Part shown: positions 19,469 through 27,863 of the stretch, piece by piece
How positions within the stretch are numbered: the first letter of the stretch is position 1
Layout: every line of letters begins with the position of its first letter
NCBI GenBank assembly: GCA_001602645.1
Contig: LUYE01000030.1
Span: 1 to 61,218 of the forward strand
Reading direction: 5' to 3'
Length of the DNA stretch: 61,218 nucleotides
Origin: Methanosarcinales archaeon Methan_01
GTDB taxonomy: Archaea; Halobacteriota; Methanosarcinia; Methanotrichales; Methanotrichaceae
Translations under genes and position numbers: made by a program
The notes under the pieces: model-generated
The model's input: only the letters and a program-made list of their open reading frames with translations
Told to the model about the DNA's origin: nothing
The model's database searches: none

Positions 19469-20896
19469 ATGTTGAGAGAGCTGAAGGAGGATCTAGCGAT
19501 GGGGGCTTCGGCCGAGGACGCCGTCGCGGCACTATTTGGGAAGATCAAGAGGAGCAGGCTGAACGCTTATAACGTTTTGTCTGAGGATCTGGCCCTCGAA
19601 AGGGCCCGGGATTTTGACAGGTCTCCTTGGTCCGGGCTCATGGCGGGGGTCCCCATAGCGATAAAAAGTTGCATCTCGACGAGGGGGATCGAGACGAACT
19701 GCTCGTCGAGGATCCTCTCGGGCTACACGCCACCCTACGACGCCACCGTCATCGAGCGGCTGAAGGAGGAGGGGGCGATCATCGTCGGGAAGACGAACAT
19801 GGACGAGTTCGCCATGGGTACCTCTACCGAGACGAGCTATTTCGGCCCAACGAGGAACCCATGGGATCTCGATCGGGTTCCTGGTGGTTCTTCCGGCGGG
19901 TCCGCCGCCGCCGTCGCCGCCGGCGAGGCTCCGGCCGCCCTCGGCTCTGACACCGGCGGGTCGATTCGGTGTCCTGCCTCCTTCTGCGGGATCGTAGGCT
20001 TAAAGCCGACCTATGGTCTCGTCTCACGGTACGGCCTCGTCTCTTACGCCAACAGCCTGGAGCAGATCGGGCCTCTGACGTTAACCGTCGAAGACGCCGC
20101 CTTGGTCCTGGATGTGATCGCGGGCCACGACCCGAGGGACTCGACCTCTGCGGACACCCCCGGGGGATATCTCTCGGCCCTGGACCGGGGGGTGGATGGG
20201 CTAACCTTGGGGGTCCCCGAAGAGTACTTCGGCGAGGGGGTCAACCCAAAGGTCGAGAGGTCGGTATGGGATGCCATCTCAAAGCTGGAAGAGCTGGGGG
20301 CGTCCTGGAAGGAGGTCTCCCTCCCCCACACCAAGTACGCCCTGGCCGCCTACTACATCATCGCCATGAGTGAGGCATCTTCAAACCTCGCCCGGTTCGA
20401 CGGCCTCCGGTATGGCCTCCGGCTCGGGGCAGACCAGGACTGGCACACCACCTTCTCCGATATCAGAGCCGCAGGCTTCGGCCCCGAGGTGAAGAGGAGG
20501 GTCCTCCTCGGGACCTACGCCCTCTCCGCCGGCTACTACGGCCGGTACTACCTCAAGGCCCTCAAGGTGAGGACCCTGATCAAGGAGGACTTCGAGAGGG
20601 CGCTTTCGGTAGGCGGCGCCGACCTCCTCGTGACCCCCACCATGCCCTTCCCGGCCTTCAAGATCGGCGAGAGGATCGAGGATCCGCTCTCGCTTTACAT
20701 GGCCGACGTCTTCACCGTTCCCATAAACCTGGCCGGGGTTCCTGCTATATCCGTCCCCTGCGGCTTCGCCGACGGCCTGCCCATCGGCCTTCAGATCATC
20801 GGTCGCCACTTCGACGAAGTCTCCGTCCTCCGGGCCGCCAAGGCCTACGAGGACGCGACCCCCTACCACGAGGCTGTGCCGAAGGAGGTGGTCTAG
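19469..20896 (+). CDS. gatA: Glutamyl/aspartyl-tRNA amidotransferase subunit A
   Basis: The glutaminase subunit of GatCAB. The frame is open from 19019 and overlaps gatC entirely, but homology begins at the ATG at 19469 ([19 protein letters not shown]), giving 475 residues. The amidase Ser-cisSer-Lys triad is present: Lys66 in VPIAIKSC, and the two Ser residues of [10 protein letters not shown] and [10 protein letters not shown]. The family normally has VKDN or VKDV at the Lys site, so IKSC is a mild variant. It ends one base before gatB. Confidence 0.95.
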   Translation: MLRELKEDLAMGASAEDAVAALFGKIKRSRLNAYNVLSEDLALERARDFDRSPWSGLMAGVPIAIKSCISTRGIETNCSSRILSGYTPPYDATVIERLKEEGAIIVGKTNMDEFAMGTSTETSYFGPTRNPWDLDRVPGGSSGGSAAAVAAGEAPAALGSDTGGSIRCPASFCGIVGLKPTYGLVSRYGLVSYANSLEQIGPLTLTVEDAALVLDVIAGHDPRDSTSADTPGGYLSALDRGVDGLTLGVPEEYFGEGVNPKVERSVWDAISKLEELGASWKEVSLPHTKYALAAYYIIAMSEASSNLARFDGLRYGLRLGADQDWHTTFSDIRAAGFGPEVKRRVLLGTYALSAGYYGRYYLKALKVRTLIKEDFERALSVGGADLLVTPTMPFPAFKIGERIEDPLSLYMADVFTVPINLAGVPAISVPCGFADGLPIGLQIIGRHFDEVSVLRAAKAYEDATPYHEAVPKEVV

Positions 20897-20897
20897 G

Positions 20898-22325
20898 ATG
20901 GCCGAAAAAGACGTCATCATCGGCCTGGAGGTCCACGTCCAATTAAACAAATTGAACTCGAAGCTCTTCTGCGGCTGCTCTACGGGCTATCACGACTCGC
21001 CGCCGAACACCCACACCTGCCCCGTCTGTCTGGGGCTCCCGGGAACCCTTCCCGTGGTGAACAGGAGGGCGGTCGAGTACGCCATCCGCGTCGCCCTCGC
21101 CCTCAACTGCGCGATCCAGGGGGAGACCCTATTCTACCGAAAGAACTACTACTACCCCGACCTCCCCAAGGCCTTCCAGATAACCCAGTACGACTTCCCC
21201 CTGGGTCTGGGAGGTGCCATCCTGATCAGGGGAGAGGACGGCGAGGAGAAGAGGATCAGGATCACCAGGGTCCACATGGAGGAGGACCCGGGAAGGCTCG
21301 TCCACGCCGGGACGATCGACCGGGCGAAGTACTCGATGGTCGACTACAACCGGTGCGGCATGGCCCTCCTGGAGGTGGTGACGGAGCCGGACCTCCGGTC
21401 TCCCAAGGAGGCGAGGGCCTTCCTCGATAAGCTCCGGAACATTCTGGAGTACCTGGACGTCTTCGACGGGAACCTCGAGGGGGCCATGAGGATCGACTCG
21501 AACATCTCCCTCGTCGGAGGCGAGAGGGCCGAGATAAAGAACATATCGAGCCACAAGGGGGTCGAGAAGGCCCTCGCCTACGAGATCACGAGGCAGAGGT
21601 CTGCCCGGAGGAGGGGGGTCGCCCAGGTCCAGGAGACTCGCCACTATGACGAACTCCGGGGGATCACCGTCACCATCAGGACGAAGGAGGAGGCTCACGA
21701 CTACCGCTACTTCCCCGAGCCGGACCTCGTCCCCATGAGGATCGCCGACTGGGTCCCCCGGGTGGAGGCGGAGCTTCCAGAGCTCCCCGACGCCAAGAGG
21801 GAGAGGTTCGTCGTGGATTATGACATAGCCGACGATCACGCCAAATCCCTCACCTCGGAGATCAGGGTCGCCAACTTCTATGAGCTGGTGGCAAAGCGGG
21901 CATCGCCGAGGCTCGCCGCCGTCTGGATCGCCGACGTCCTGAAGGGGGAGCTGAACTACCGGGACGCAACGATCGATAGATTCAGCCCCGGCCATATGGT
22001 CGAGATCCTCGATATGATCGAGAAAGGGAAGATCACGGAGAAGGGGGCGGTTGAGGTGATCCGCACCATCCTCGACCACGGCGGGGATCCAGCCGGGGTG
22101 GTGGAGGCGAAGGGGCTCGCCAGGGCCGAGGACGACGCCGTGATGGAGGCGGTGCGGGCGGCGGTGGAGGAGTGTGCCCAGGCGGTGGCCGACTATAGGA
22201 GCGGGAACGAGAAGGCGATAAACTTCATCGTCGGGATGGTGATGAAGAGGACCCGGGGGAGGGCGGATCCGGGGGAGGCGAACCGGCTCGTCAAGGAGGC
22301 CCTCGACGGCGCCGGAGGGGCTTAG
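20898..22325 (+). CDS. gatB: Aspartyl/glutamyl-tRNA amidotransferase subunit B
   Basis: The subunit that activates the misacylated tRNA with ATP and binds its body. 475 residues starting MAEKDVIIGLEVHVQLNK. Signature regions: FCGCSTGYHDSPPNTHTCPV (zinc-binding Cys set), YYYPDLPKAFQITQYD, GIxxHMEEDPGRLVH-type metal/ATP segment, DYNRCGMALLEVVTEPDLRS, and the C-terminal YqeY-like tail domain from about residue 330. The last gene of the gatCAB cluster, with one base between gatA and gatB. Archaea normally pair GatCAB with Asp-tRNA(Asn) and use GatDE for Glu-tRNA(Gln). Confidence 0.96.
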   Translation: MAEKDVIIGLEVHVQLNKLNSKLFCGCSTGYHDSPPNTHTCPVCLGLPGTLPVVNRRAVEYAIRVALALNCAIQGETLFYRKNYYYPDLPKAFQITQYDFPLGLGGAILIRGEDGEEKRIRITRVHMEEDPGRLVHAGTIDRAKYSMVDYNRCGMALLEVVTEPDLRSPKEARAFLDKLRNILEYLDVFDGNLEGAMRIDSNISLVGGERAEIKNISSHKGVEKALAYEITRQRSARRRGVAQVQETRHYDELRGITVTIRTKEEAHDYRYFPEPDLVPMRIADWVPRVEAELPELPDAKRERFVVDYDIADDHAKSLTSEIRVANFYELVAKRASPRLAAVWIADVLKGELNYRDATIDRFSPGHMVEILDMIEKGKITEKGAVEVIRTILDHGGDPAGVVEAKGLARAEDDAVMEAVRAAVEECAQAVADYRSGNEKAINFIVGMVMKRTRGRADPGEANRLVKEALDGAGGA

Positions 22326-22374
22326 GCTGGCGGCGATCTGCCTCCATCCCTCTCCGCTCCCGCCCTTCTCTTCA

Positions 22375-22728
22375 TTATTTGGCCGCGGGATTCGTCTCCC
22401 AGATGCCGAAAGCGTTCTTCTCCGTATCCATACAGACCACAAAGTACCCCATCCCAGGTACGGCTGTTTTAGGAACTAGGATTCTGCCACCAAGCTCCTT
22501 GACTTTCAATGAATATTCATCCACTGAAGGAACCCCGATATAGTCCGTGATATGCTGATCTGGATTCTTTCGCTTCATCATGCCACCACCCACGCCGTAG
22601 GTGTCGATGATCATGTAGTCCTCCATGTCTTGCCAGCTCTGGATCTTCCATCCAAAGAGGCTGGAATAGAATTTCTTTGCTCTTTGGAGATCCTCGGCCG
22701 GTATCTCAAAGTGTACTATACTCGACAT
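22375..22728 (-). CDS. VOC-superfamily (glyoxalase/bleomycin-resistance-like) protein
   Basis: 117 residues in one betaalphabetabetabeta pair: SSIVHFEIPAEDLQRAKKFY, SSLFGWKIQSW, YGVGGGMMKRK, then VPSVDEYSLKVKELGGRIL, PKTAVPGMGYFVVCMDTEKN, FGIWET. This is the small single-domain VOC type often annotated glyoxalase-like. His6 and Glu at the end of FGIWE are at metal-ligand positions. The substrate is unknown. The gene stands alone, convergent with gatB and 49 bases upstream of a secreted propeller gene on the same strand. Confidence 0.82.
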   Translation of the reverse strand: MSSIVHFEIPAEDLQRAKKFYSSLFGWKIQSWQDMEDYMIIDTYGVGGGMMKRKNPDQHITDYIGVPSVDEYSLKVKELGGRILVPKTAVPGMGYFVVCMDTEKNAFGIWETNPAAK

Positions 22729-22777
22729 TTTTCCACCATTTTATCGGAAACTAGGGTTTGCTATATCTATGTTAGGA

Positions 22778-23875
22778 TTACTGGGGGGCGAAGTGGATCG
22801 CCCAGAGCCACCCACCCTGGCCGAGGGCGAAGACCCAGATCTGGCCACGGCCATCGGAGGCGGCCGTCGGCTGCCCATATATCGAGCCCTTGAGGCTCTC
22901 GCCGACCACCCATCCACCGCCGTCTTTCTTGAGGTGGAGGAGCTCGCCATTCAAAACCCCGAACAGGTTGATCGTCCCCTCTTCGATGACCACCGCCGGG
23001 GTCGAGTCTATCTTCTGGTCTATCGTGCTGAAGGTCCCCTCGCCGGTAACGGGGTTGAGGGTCACGTGGCCGATCCCGCCCCCCGCGTTGAGGGCGAAGA
23101 GGTGGATCAGATCCCCGTCAGTGGCCGCCGCTGGGGGAGAGACGAAGGACCACTCGAGGGGCTGCCAGCCTTTCCATGTCGGGTCCTCCCCCGACCGGAC
23201 GGCGGGGAGGTCGGCGGTGTTCCAGAGGAGGCCGCCTGTGTCGTCCAGGGCGAAGAGGTGGATCTCGTCTTCAAAGAGAACCGCGGAAGGCCTCGATCCG
23301 ATCTCCCCCTCCACGCCGGTCCAGTCGACGGTCCTGTCGCAGCTGACGCCACCGTTGCATCCCCAGCATCTCTTGTAGAGGCAGTGGTTTGTTGGTCCCC
23401 AGGTGAAGAGGTGGTAGTCGCCGTCCTCGCCGTCCGTTGATATCGCCGCCAGCTCATACTTCCTGAAGTGGACGCCTCCGAGGTTCTTGTTGTAGGGAGG
23501 TGGGCCGAAGACCTTCATCCAGTCGGACCAGGTCTCCTCTTCCTGGAGGCGGATCTGCCAGAGATCGTTCTCGTTTCCACCCGAAAAGATATCTATGATC
23601 CCGGATCCCGAAGATACGGCCACAGGGTCGGTGGTCAGCCTCACGCCCTTCACCGAGATCCAGCTGGACCATCCCGTCTCGGTCCGGAACTGGACCCGCT
23701 TCACCGCTGGCAAGAGCCCCTGGGGTTCGTTGGACGTCCCTATGACGGTCACCGGCTCTGACGTATCGTCGCCGGGTCCGTCCTTCTCGAACTCCGCCAG
23801 CTGACCCCCCGTCAGCCCTGCCACCAGCAGGGCCGCGAGAAGGGCGTATAGGTAGGTTTTTGCCCTCAAAGCCAT
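22778..23875 (-). CDS. Secreted beta-propeller (PLL/fucolectin-like) protein
   Basis: 365 residues. An N-terminal signal peptide or anchor (YLYALLAALLVAGLTGGQL, residues about 9-27) precedes a series of repeated blades of about 50 residues. Each carries a W-x-x-W pattern (GWSSWISVKGVRLTTDP, TWSDWMKVFG, WKGWQPLEWSFVSPPAA) and a D-G-x-x-H-L-F-A-L strand (DGDLIHLFALNAGG, EDEIHLFALDDTGG). This is the architecture of PLL-like / sialidase-like lectin propellers, so an extracellular sugar- or surface-binding role is plausible. CLYKRCWGCNGGVSCDRT holds four Cys that may form disulfides. No enzymatic residues recognised. Confidence 0.62.
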   Translation of the reverse strand: MALRAKTYLYALLAALLVAGLTGGQLAEFEKDGPGDDTSEPVTVIGTSNEPQGLLPAVKRVQFRTETGWSSWISVKGVRLTTDPVAVSSGSGIIDIFSGGNENDLWQIRLQEEETWSDWMKVFGPPPYNKNLGGVHFRKYELAAISTDGEDGDYHLFTWGPTNHCLYKRCWGCNGGVSCDRTVDWTGVEGEIGSRPSAVLFEDEIHLFALDDTGGLLWNTADLPAVRSGEDPTWKGWQPLEWSFVSPPAAATDGDLIHLFALNAGGGIGHVTLNPVTGEGTFSTIDQKIDSTPAVVIEEGTINLFGVLNGELLHLKKDGGGWVVGESLKGSIYGQPTAASDGRGQIWVFALGQGGWLWAIHFAPQ

Positions 23876-24076
23876 CTTCGCCTCCAGAGAGACTCGTTCA
23901 TGATCGTATTTCAGATTTCCGAGGGTCGCCCTGAGACGGTCTGGTCACCCCCGAGGAGGGGCGATCTCGGGGGATAGGTCGAAAGGCCTTCCTTTCGCAT
24001 CTCCATCGATGGCTTCGGAAGGCTGGAGATGATCGATTGATATTTATCGTACAAGAGAGTGAGGGATCTCAGGTTG

Positions 24077-25387
24077 ATGGTCATGTTTGACTACTGGAAC
24101 CCGCACATAGAACGCATGCCCGCAGAGGATCTGCGAAAGCTCCAGGAGGAGCGGCTCAAATCGATGGTCCATTACGTCTACGATCACTCCCCCTTCTACA
24201 GAGAGCGGTTCCGAGAGGCTGGGGTGGTCCCCTCCGATATAAAGGAACTGGAGGACCTGACGAAGCTCCCCTTCACCTTCAAGGTCGATCTCCGGAACAC
24301 CTACCCTACAGGCATGTTCAGCCTACCGAGGAACAGGATCGTGCGGTACCACGTCTCCAGCGGCACCACCGGAAAGCCGACGGTCGTAGGCTACACCAAA
24401 GACGACATCGAGATGTGGTCGGACTCCTTGGCCCGGGCCCTCACCTCCATCGGCCTCGGCCGCGGAGACGTCATCCAGGTGGGGTACGGCTACGGTTTGT
24501 TCACGGGGGGCCTCGGCCTCCACTACGGGGCGGAGAAGATAGGGGCGACGGTCCTCCCCACCGGGACGGGGAATACCGAGCGGCAGATCATGCTGATGCA
24601 GGACCTGGGGAGCACCGCCATCGCCTGCACCCCGTCCTACTTCCTCCACATAGCGGAGGTGGCGGAGAGGATGGGGGTCTCCATCAGAGACGACACCAGC
24701 CTCCGGGTGGGGGTCTTCGGGGCGGAGCCGTGGTCTGACGAGACCCGGCGGAGGATAGAGGAGTCGACGGGGATCAAGGCCTACGACATCTTCGGGACGA
24801 GCGAGATGAGTGGGCCCCTCTTCACCGAGTGCCAGGAGCAGAACGGGATTCACGTCTGGTCCGACATGTTCCTCATCGAGGTGATCGACCCCAAGACCGG
24901 AGAGCAGCTACCCGACGGCGAGACGGGGGAGCTGGTGATCACCACCCTCAACAAGTGGGCGATCCCCCTCATCCGATATCGGATCGGCGATCTGACGGTG
25001 ATCGACTCCGAGCCCTGCCCCTGCGGCAGGACTCACCCGAGGCTGATGAGGATCCTGGGAAGAACAGACGACATGATCGTCATCCGCGGAATAAACGTCT
25101 TCCCAAGCCAGGTGGAGTCGGTCCTGATGACGATCCCCGAGGTCGGCGACCACTACCAGATCATCGTCGACCGGAAGGGTCCCCTGGACATCATGAAGGT
25201 GATGGTGGAGGTGACGGAGACGGGATTCAGCGACAAGATCGCTGACCTGATGTCTCTATCCAAGAGGATCTCAAAGGAGCTGAAGGGCGTCTTAAACGTC
25301 GTCGCCGACGTGGATCTGGTGGAGCCGGGGACGATCCCGCGGTCCGAGGGGAAGGCCGTGAGGGTTATTGATAAGAGGAAGGTCTGA
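24077..25387 (+). CDS. Phenylacetate-CoA ligase family protein (PaaK-like)
   Basis: An AMP-forming acyl/aryl-CoA ligase: the acid is adenylated, then passed to CoA. The ATG at 24077 has GAGGGATC eight bases upstream; a GTG at 24059 is an alternative. About 436 residues: HSPFYRERFREAGVVPSDI near the start, the P-loop-like YHVSSGTTGKPTVVGYT, YDIFGTSEMSGPLFTEC, IRYRIGDLT, CPCGRTHPRLMRILGR and the C-terminal RGINVFPSQVESVLM. In methanogens such ligases activate aryl acids that feed indolepyruvate oxidoreductase for aromatic amino-acid synthesis (known from other methanogens; inference here). It is followed by an ACT-domain gene, a usual partner. Confidence 0.88.
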   Translation: MVMFDYWNPHIERMPAEDLRKLQEERLKSMVHYVYDHSPFYRERFREAGVVPSDIKELEDLTKLPFTFKVDLRNTYPTGMFSLPRNRIVRYHVSSGTTGKPTVVGYTKDDIEMWSDSLARALTSIGLGRGDVIQVGYGYGLFTGGLGLHYGAEKIGATVLPTGTGNTERQIMLMQDLGSTAIACTPSYFLHIAEVAERMGVSIRDDTSLRVGVFGAEPWSDETRRRIEESTGIKAYDIFGTSEMSGPLFTECQEQNGIHVWSDMFLIEVIDPKTGEQLPDGETGELVITTLNKWAIPLIRYRIGDLTVIDSEPCPCGRTHPRLMRILGRTDDMIVIRGINVFPSQVESVLMTIPEVGDHYQIIVDRKGPLDIMKVMVEVTETGFSDKIADLMSLSKRISKELKGVLNVVADVDLVEPGTIPRSEGKAVRVIDKRKV

Positions 25388-25480
25388 AGGGAAGGCGGGA
25401 CGAAGGCGAAAAACGAAGGCGAAAGGAACGAAGCGAGAGGAGAAAGGCGATAAAGGACGGCAAATAAGGAGGTGCGAAAG

Positions 25481-25915
25481 TTGGTAGCAATCAAGCAGAT
25501 ATCCCTATTCGTCGAGAACAAGCCCGGCAGGATGGCGAAGGTCTCGAAGACCTTATCCGACGCCGGAGTCAACATCCGGGCCCTCACCGTCGCCGAGGCG
25601 GGGGACTTTGGGGTCATTCGGATGGTCGTCGACGACCCCGAGAAGGGGTACCAGGTCCTCCACGACGGCGGCTTCACCGTCTCCGAGACCGAAGTTCTGG
25701 CCGTCGAGATGAAGGACATTCCAGGGGGCCTCTACGAGATCGTGAACACCCTAGGCGAGAACGACGTCAACGTCGACTACGCCTACGCCTTTGTCACCAC
25801 GAAGGCCGAGCGGGCGCTTCTGATAATAAGGGTCGACAACCTGGAGAAGGCAAGGCGCGTCCTCACCGACGCCGGGGTGAAGCTGGCGACGAGGGACGAG
25901 ATACAGAAGATATGA
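25481..25915 (+). CDS. Tandem ACT-domain protein
   Basis: 144 residues from the TTG at 25481, which lies seven bases after a near-perfect Shine-Dalgarno AAGGAGGT; the GTG at 25472 falls inside that site and is not the start. Two ACT domains: QISLFVENKPGRMAKVSKTL with DAGVNIRALTVAE, and VEMKDIPGGLYEIVNTLGEN with VNVDYAYAF. Each has the Pro-Gly ligand-binding loop. ACT pairs of this type sit beside PaaK-like ligases in many archaea and are thought to sense an amino acid. It is probably co-transcribed with the ligase. Confidence 0.87.
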   Translation: MVAIKQISLFVENKPGRMAKVSKTLSDAGVNIRALTVAEAGDFGVIRMVVDDPEKGYQVLHDGGFTVSETEVLAVEMKDIPGGLYEIVNTLGENDVNVDYAYAFVTTKAERALLIIRVDNLEKARRVLTDAGVKLATRDEIQKI

Positions 25916-25966
25916 GCTGGGAGGAGGGGCGCCAGCCGATGGCGCCCGGATATCAATTTTTCATTT

Positions 25967-27151
25967 TTAATAAAATATTTGCAAAGATTCGTTGATGAGC
26001 GGCAGGACCTGATCATTTAAGAATTCCATCTTAGGAGTAATATGTTCCGATACCTTTGACCCTTCTTTTATTATCACTGGGAGGAGATAGGTTGTGATGA
26101 ATGGGACGAGGGACGAACTTATGAAAATGAATATAGATTTAAAGTTATATGCATGCTTGCTGGCCTCTTTAACTCGATCTCTCTCATCTTTGAGGAAGTT
26201 CATAGAGGTCAGTATCCTATCGAGCTTCTCCTGATTATCCCAATATTCCTCGCCAGCGATTATGTCCTGCACCCTATGATTCTGCTGTCTGTATAGTTCG
26301 TTGATGGAGTTGATGTTGCGTCCCCTTTCGCCTTCCAAAAGTTCCTGGATTACAAACCACCCCGATACAAAAAAGCAAACTGTAATAATAAATAATAAAA
26401 CTAGAAATAAAATCTCGTGATACATGATCTTATCGGGATCCACAAAGTTTATAATCGCCAAAGATACTGCGATGAATTGATAGACCACAAGCTTTAGTAT
26501 AAGGTTTCTTATCGGTTTCAGACCCCCCACATCATCGACGTTGAACAGATCTATCTCGATGATATGCCCATGGGATCCGCCCTCCAGGTCGCTGAGTGCC
26601 CATCTTGTATTGAAGATTATCCACAGTATCATGGCCATGGTGTATAGTATCAACAAAGCTGCAATATTATTGAATATGTCGAGCGTTATGCTATCGATGG
26701 ATAACGATCCCGTCAATCTGTATTCTGTTAAGAGATACGAACGAACCTCACCGCGCATCAGATCTATCCCATAGAATGGACTAATAACAAGGAATAGTAT
26801 TATATAAAACCTTTTGGATTTTGTGAACCTATCTTCGAGCTGGACATTCAGGGCAGCGATCTTTTTCTGGCATCCTGGAGCCGGCTCCATCATCTTGAAG
26901 ACTCCACGAACATTATCTATGAAGTATTTGACTCCTGCCATACCATAAGCAACTAAAAGACTGGTAATTAATATCTTCCTTTTAATATTCGCATCCCAGT
27001 CGTGGTAATCCGGGAAACTCTCGACAAGCATGCTCAAAAATATATAAATTAAATAGCAGCAAATAAAAATGATCAGCGAAACGTAGGGATATGGAATAGG
27101 TCTCTTTTTGAACGCCCCATCGATCCAGCTCCAGCTCTTATCCTCCGGCAT
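25967..27151 (-). CDS. Multi-pass membrane protein of unknown function
   Basis: 394 residues. I count about seven hydrophobic segments: YVSLIIFICCYLIYIFLSML near residue 23, ILITSLLVAYGMAGVKYF near 60, FYIILFLVISPFYGIDL near 112, IAALLILYTMAMILWIIF near 160, LVVYQFIAVSLAIINFV near 220, FLVLLFIITVCFFVSGWF near 250, and IFIFISSSLVPFITTYLLPV near 345. A hydrophilic, partly coiled segment (ERGRNINSINELYRQQNHRV) lies between the last two. No family recognised. The DNA is more AT-rich than the flanking genes, which suggests a different origin. Confidence 0.6.
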   Translation of the reverse strand: MPEDKSWSWIDGAFKKRPIPYPYVSLIIFICCYLIYIFLSMLVESFPDYHDWDANIKRKILITSLLVAYGMAGVKYFIDNVRGVFKMMEPAPGCQKKIAALNVQLEDRFTKSKRFYIILFLVISPFYGIDLMRGEVRSYLLTEYRLTGSLSIDSITLDIFNNIAALLILYTMAMILWIIFNTRWALSDLEGGSHGHIIEIDLFNVDDVGGLKPIRNLILKLVVYQFIAVSLAIINFVDPDKIMYHEILFLVLLFIITVCFFVSGWFVIQELLEGERGRNINSINELYRQQNHRVQDIIAGEEYWDNQEKLDRILTSMNFLKDERDRVKEASKHAYNFKSIFIFISSSLVPFITTYLLPVIIKEGSKVSEHITPKMEFLNDQVLPLINESLQIFY

Positions 27152-27211
27152 AATACGACGCCACCCTTTGATCTAGATTATATCCTCTGTCCGAAATGAA
27201 AAGGCAATCCT

Positions 27212-27835
27212 CTAAGGGAATTGATCGAAATGCCATTTATTGTACCAATACCAATCGAACCACGAACTCCAGTCGATATAGATTGGATCCGGGTCGGGCA
27301 CAGGCAGAGACTTAGTTTCGCCTGATACGTACATGCACCCTGAAGCTTCCCCCCGCATCTCCTCGCCTTCCTTGGAGTAGCCCCGGTAGTCTCCCGAGAG
27401 GCATCCTCCATCGACGACGGAGACGAGCCTTAGGATCAGGTCTTCTTCGTGAGAGATAAAGAATAGCTCCAGGAGGTTTTCTTCAAATGATCCGCCAGCG
27501 GTCACCGCCCGCGTCGAATTCTCCGAGGTCAGGTCTCCCAATCCGAAGACGACATCTTCGACCTGATAAAGGGTCAAATTGGCATACCTGGTAGCATTAT
27601 CCTCCAGGATAAGCCTCCATTCTCCCGTGACATCCGGGTTTGATGGCACCAACACCAAGGCACCAGGCTGGTCAGCCGTCTCAGTCTCATTGCCCATTTC
27701 AGCTGCCGCTGAATAGATCGGAACGAGGATCAATATTAAAGCTGCTGCTATCAGCGACCTAAGCCCGATGGTCTCGACATCGTTTCTGTACATCCGCGCC
27801 CACCTCAAGTATCTCTCTAGATCAGATATTTTCAT
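27212..27835 (-). CDS. Secreted or membrane-anchored protein of unknown function
   Basis: 207 residues. After a basic N-terminal stretch comes one hydrophobic segment (SLIAAALILILVPIYSAAA, residues about 28-46) that would act as signal anchor. The remainder is a beta-rich exported domain: VTGEWRLILEDNATRYANLT, LELFFISHEEDLILRLVSVV and SGDYRGYSKEGEEMRGEASG, with a Cys on each side of that last segment, and an aromatic tail (YIDWSSWFDWYWYNKWHF). The aromatic tail recalls the small secreted proteins at 41729 and 42433. It is followed by 28 bases separating it from the upstream PKD gene on the same strand, so co-transcription is likely. Confidence 0.5.
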   Translation of the reverse strand: MKISDLERYLRWARMYRNDVETIGLRSLIAAALILILVPIYSAAAEMGNETETADQPGALVLVPSNPDVTGEWRLILEDNATRYANLTLYQVEDVVFGLGDLTSENSTRAVTAGGSFEENLLELFFISHEEDLILRLVSVVDGGCLSGDYRGYSKEGEEMRGEASGCMYVSGETKSLPVPDPDPIYIDWSSWFDWYWYNKWHFDQFP

Positions 27836-27863
27836 AGATACATATCTATTCCAACCTTCTTAT

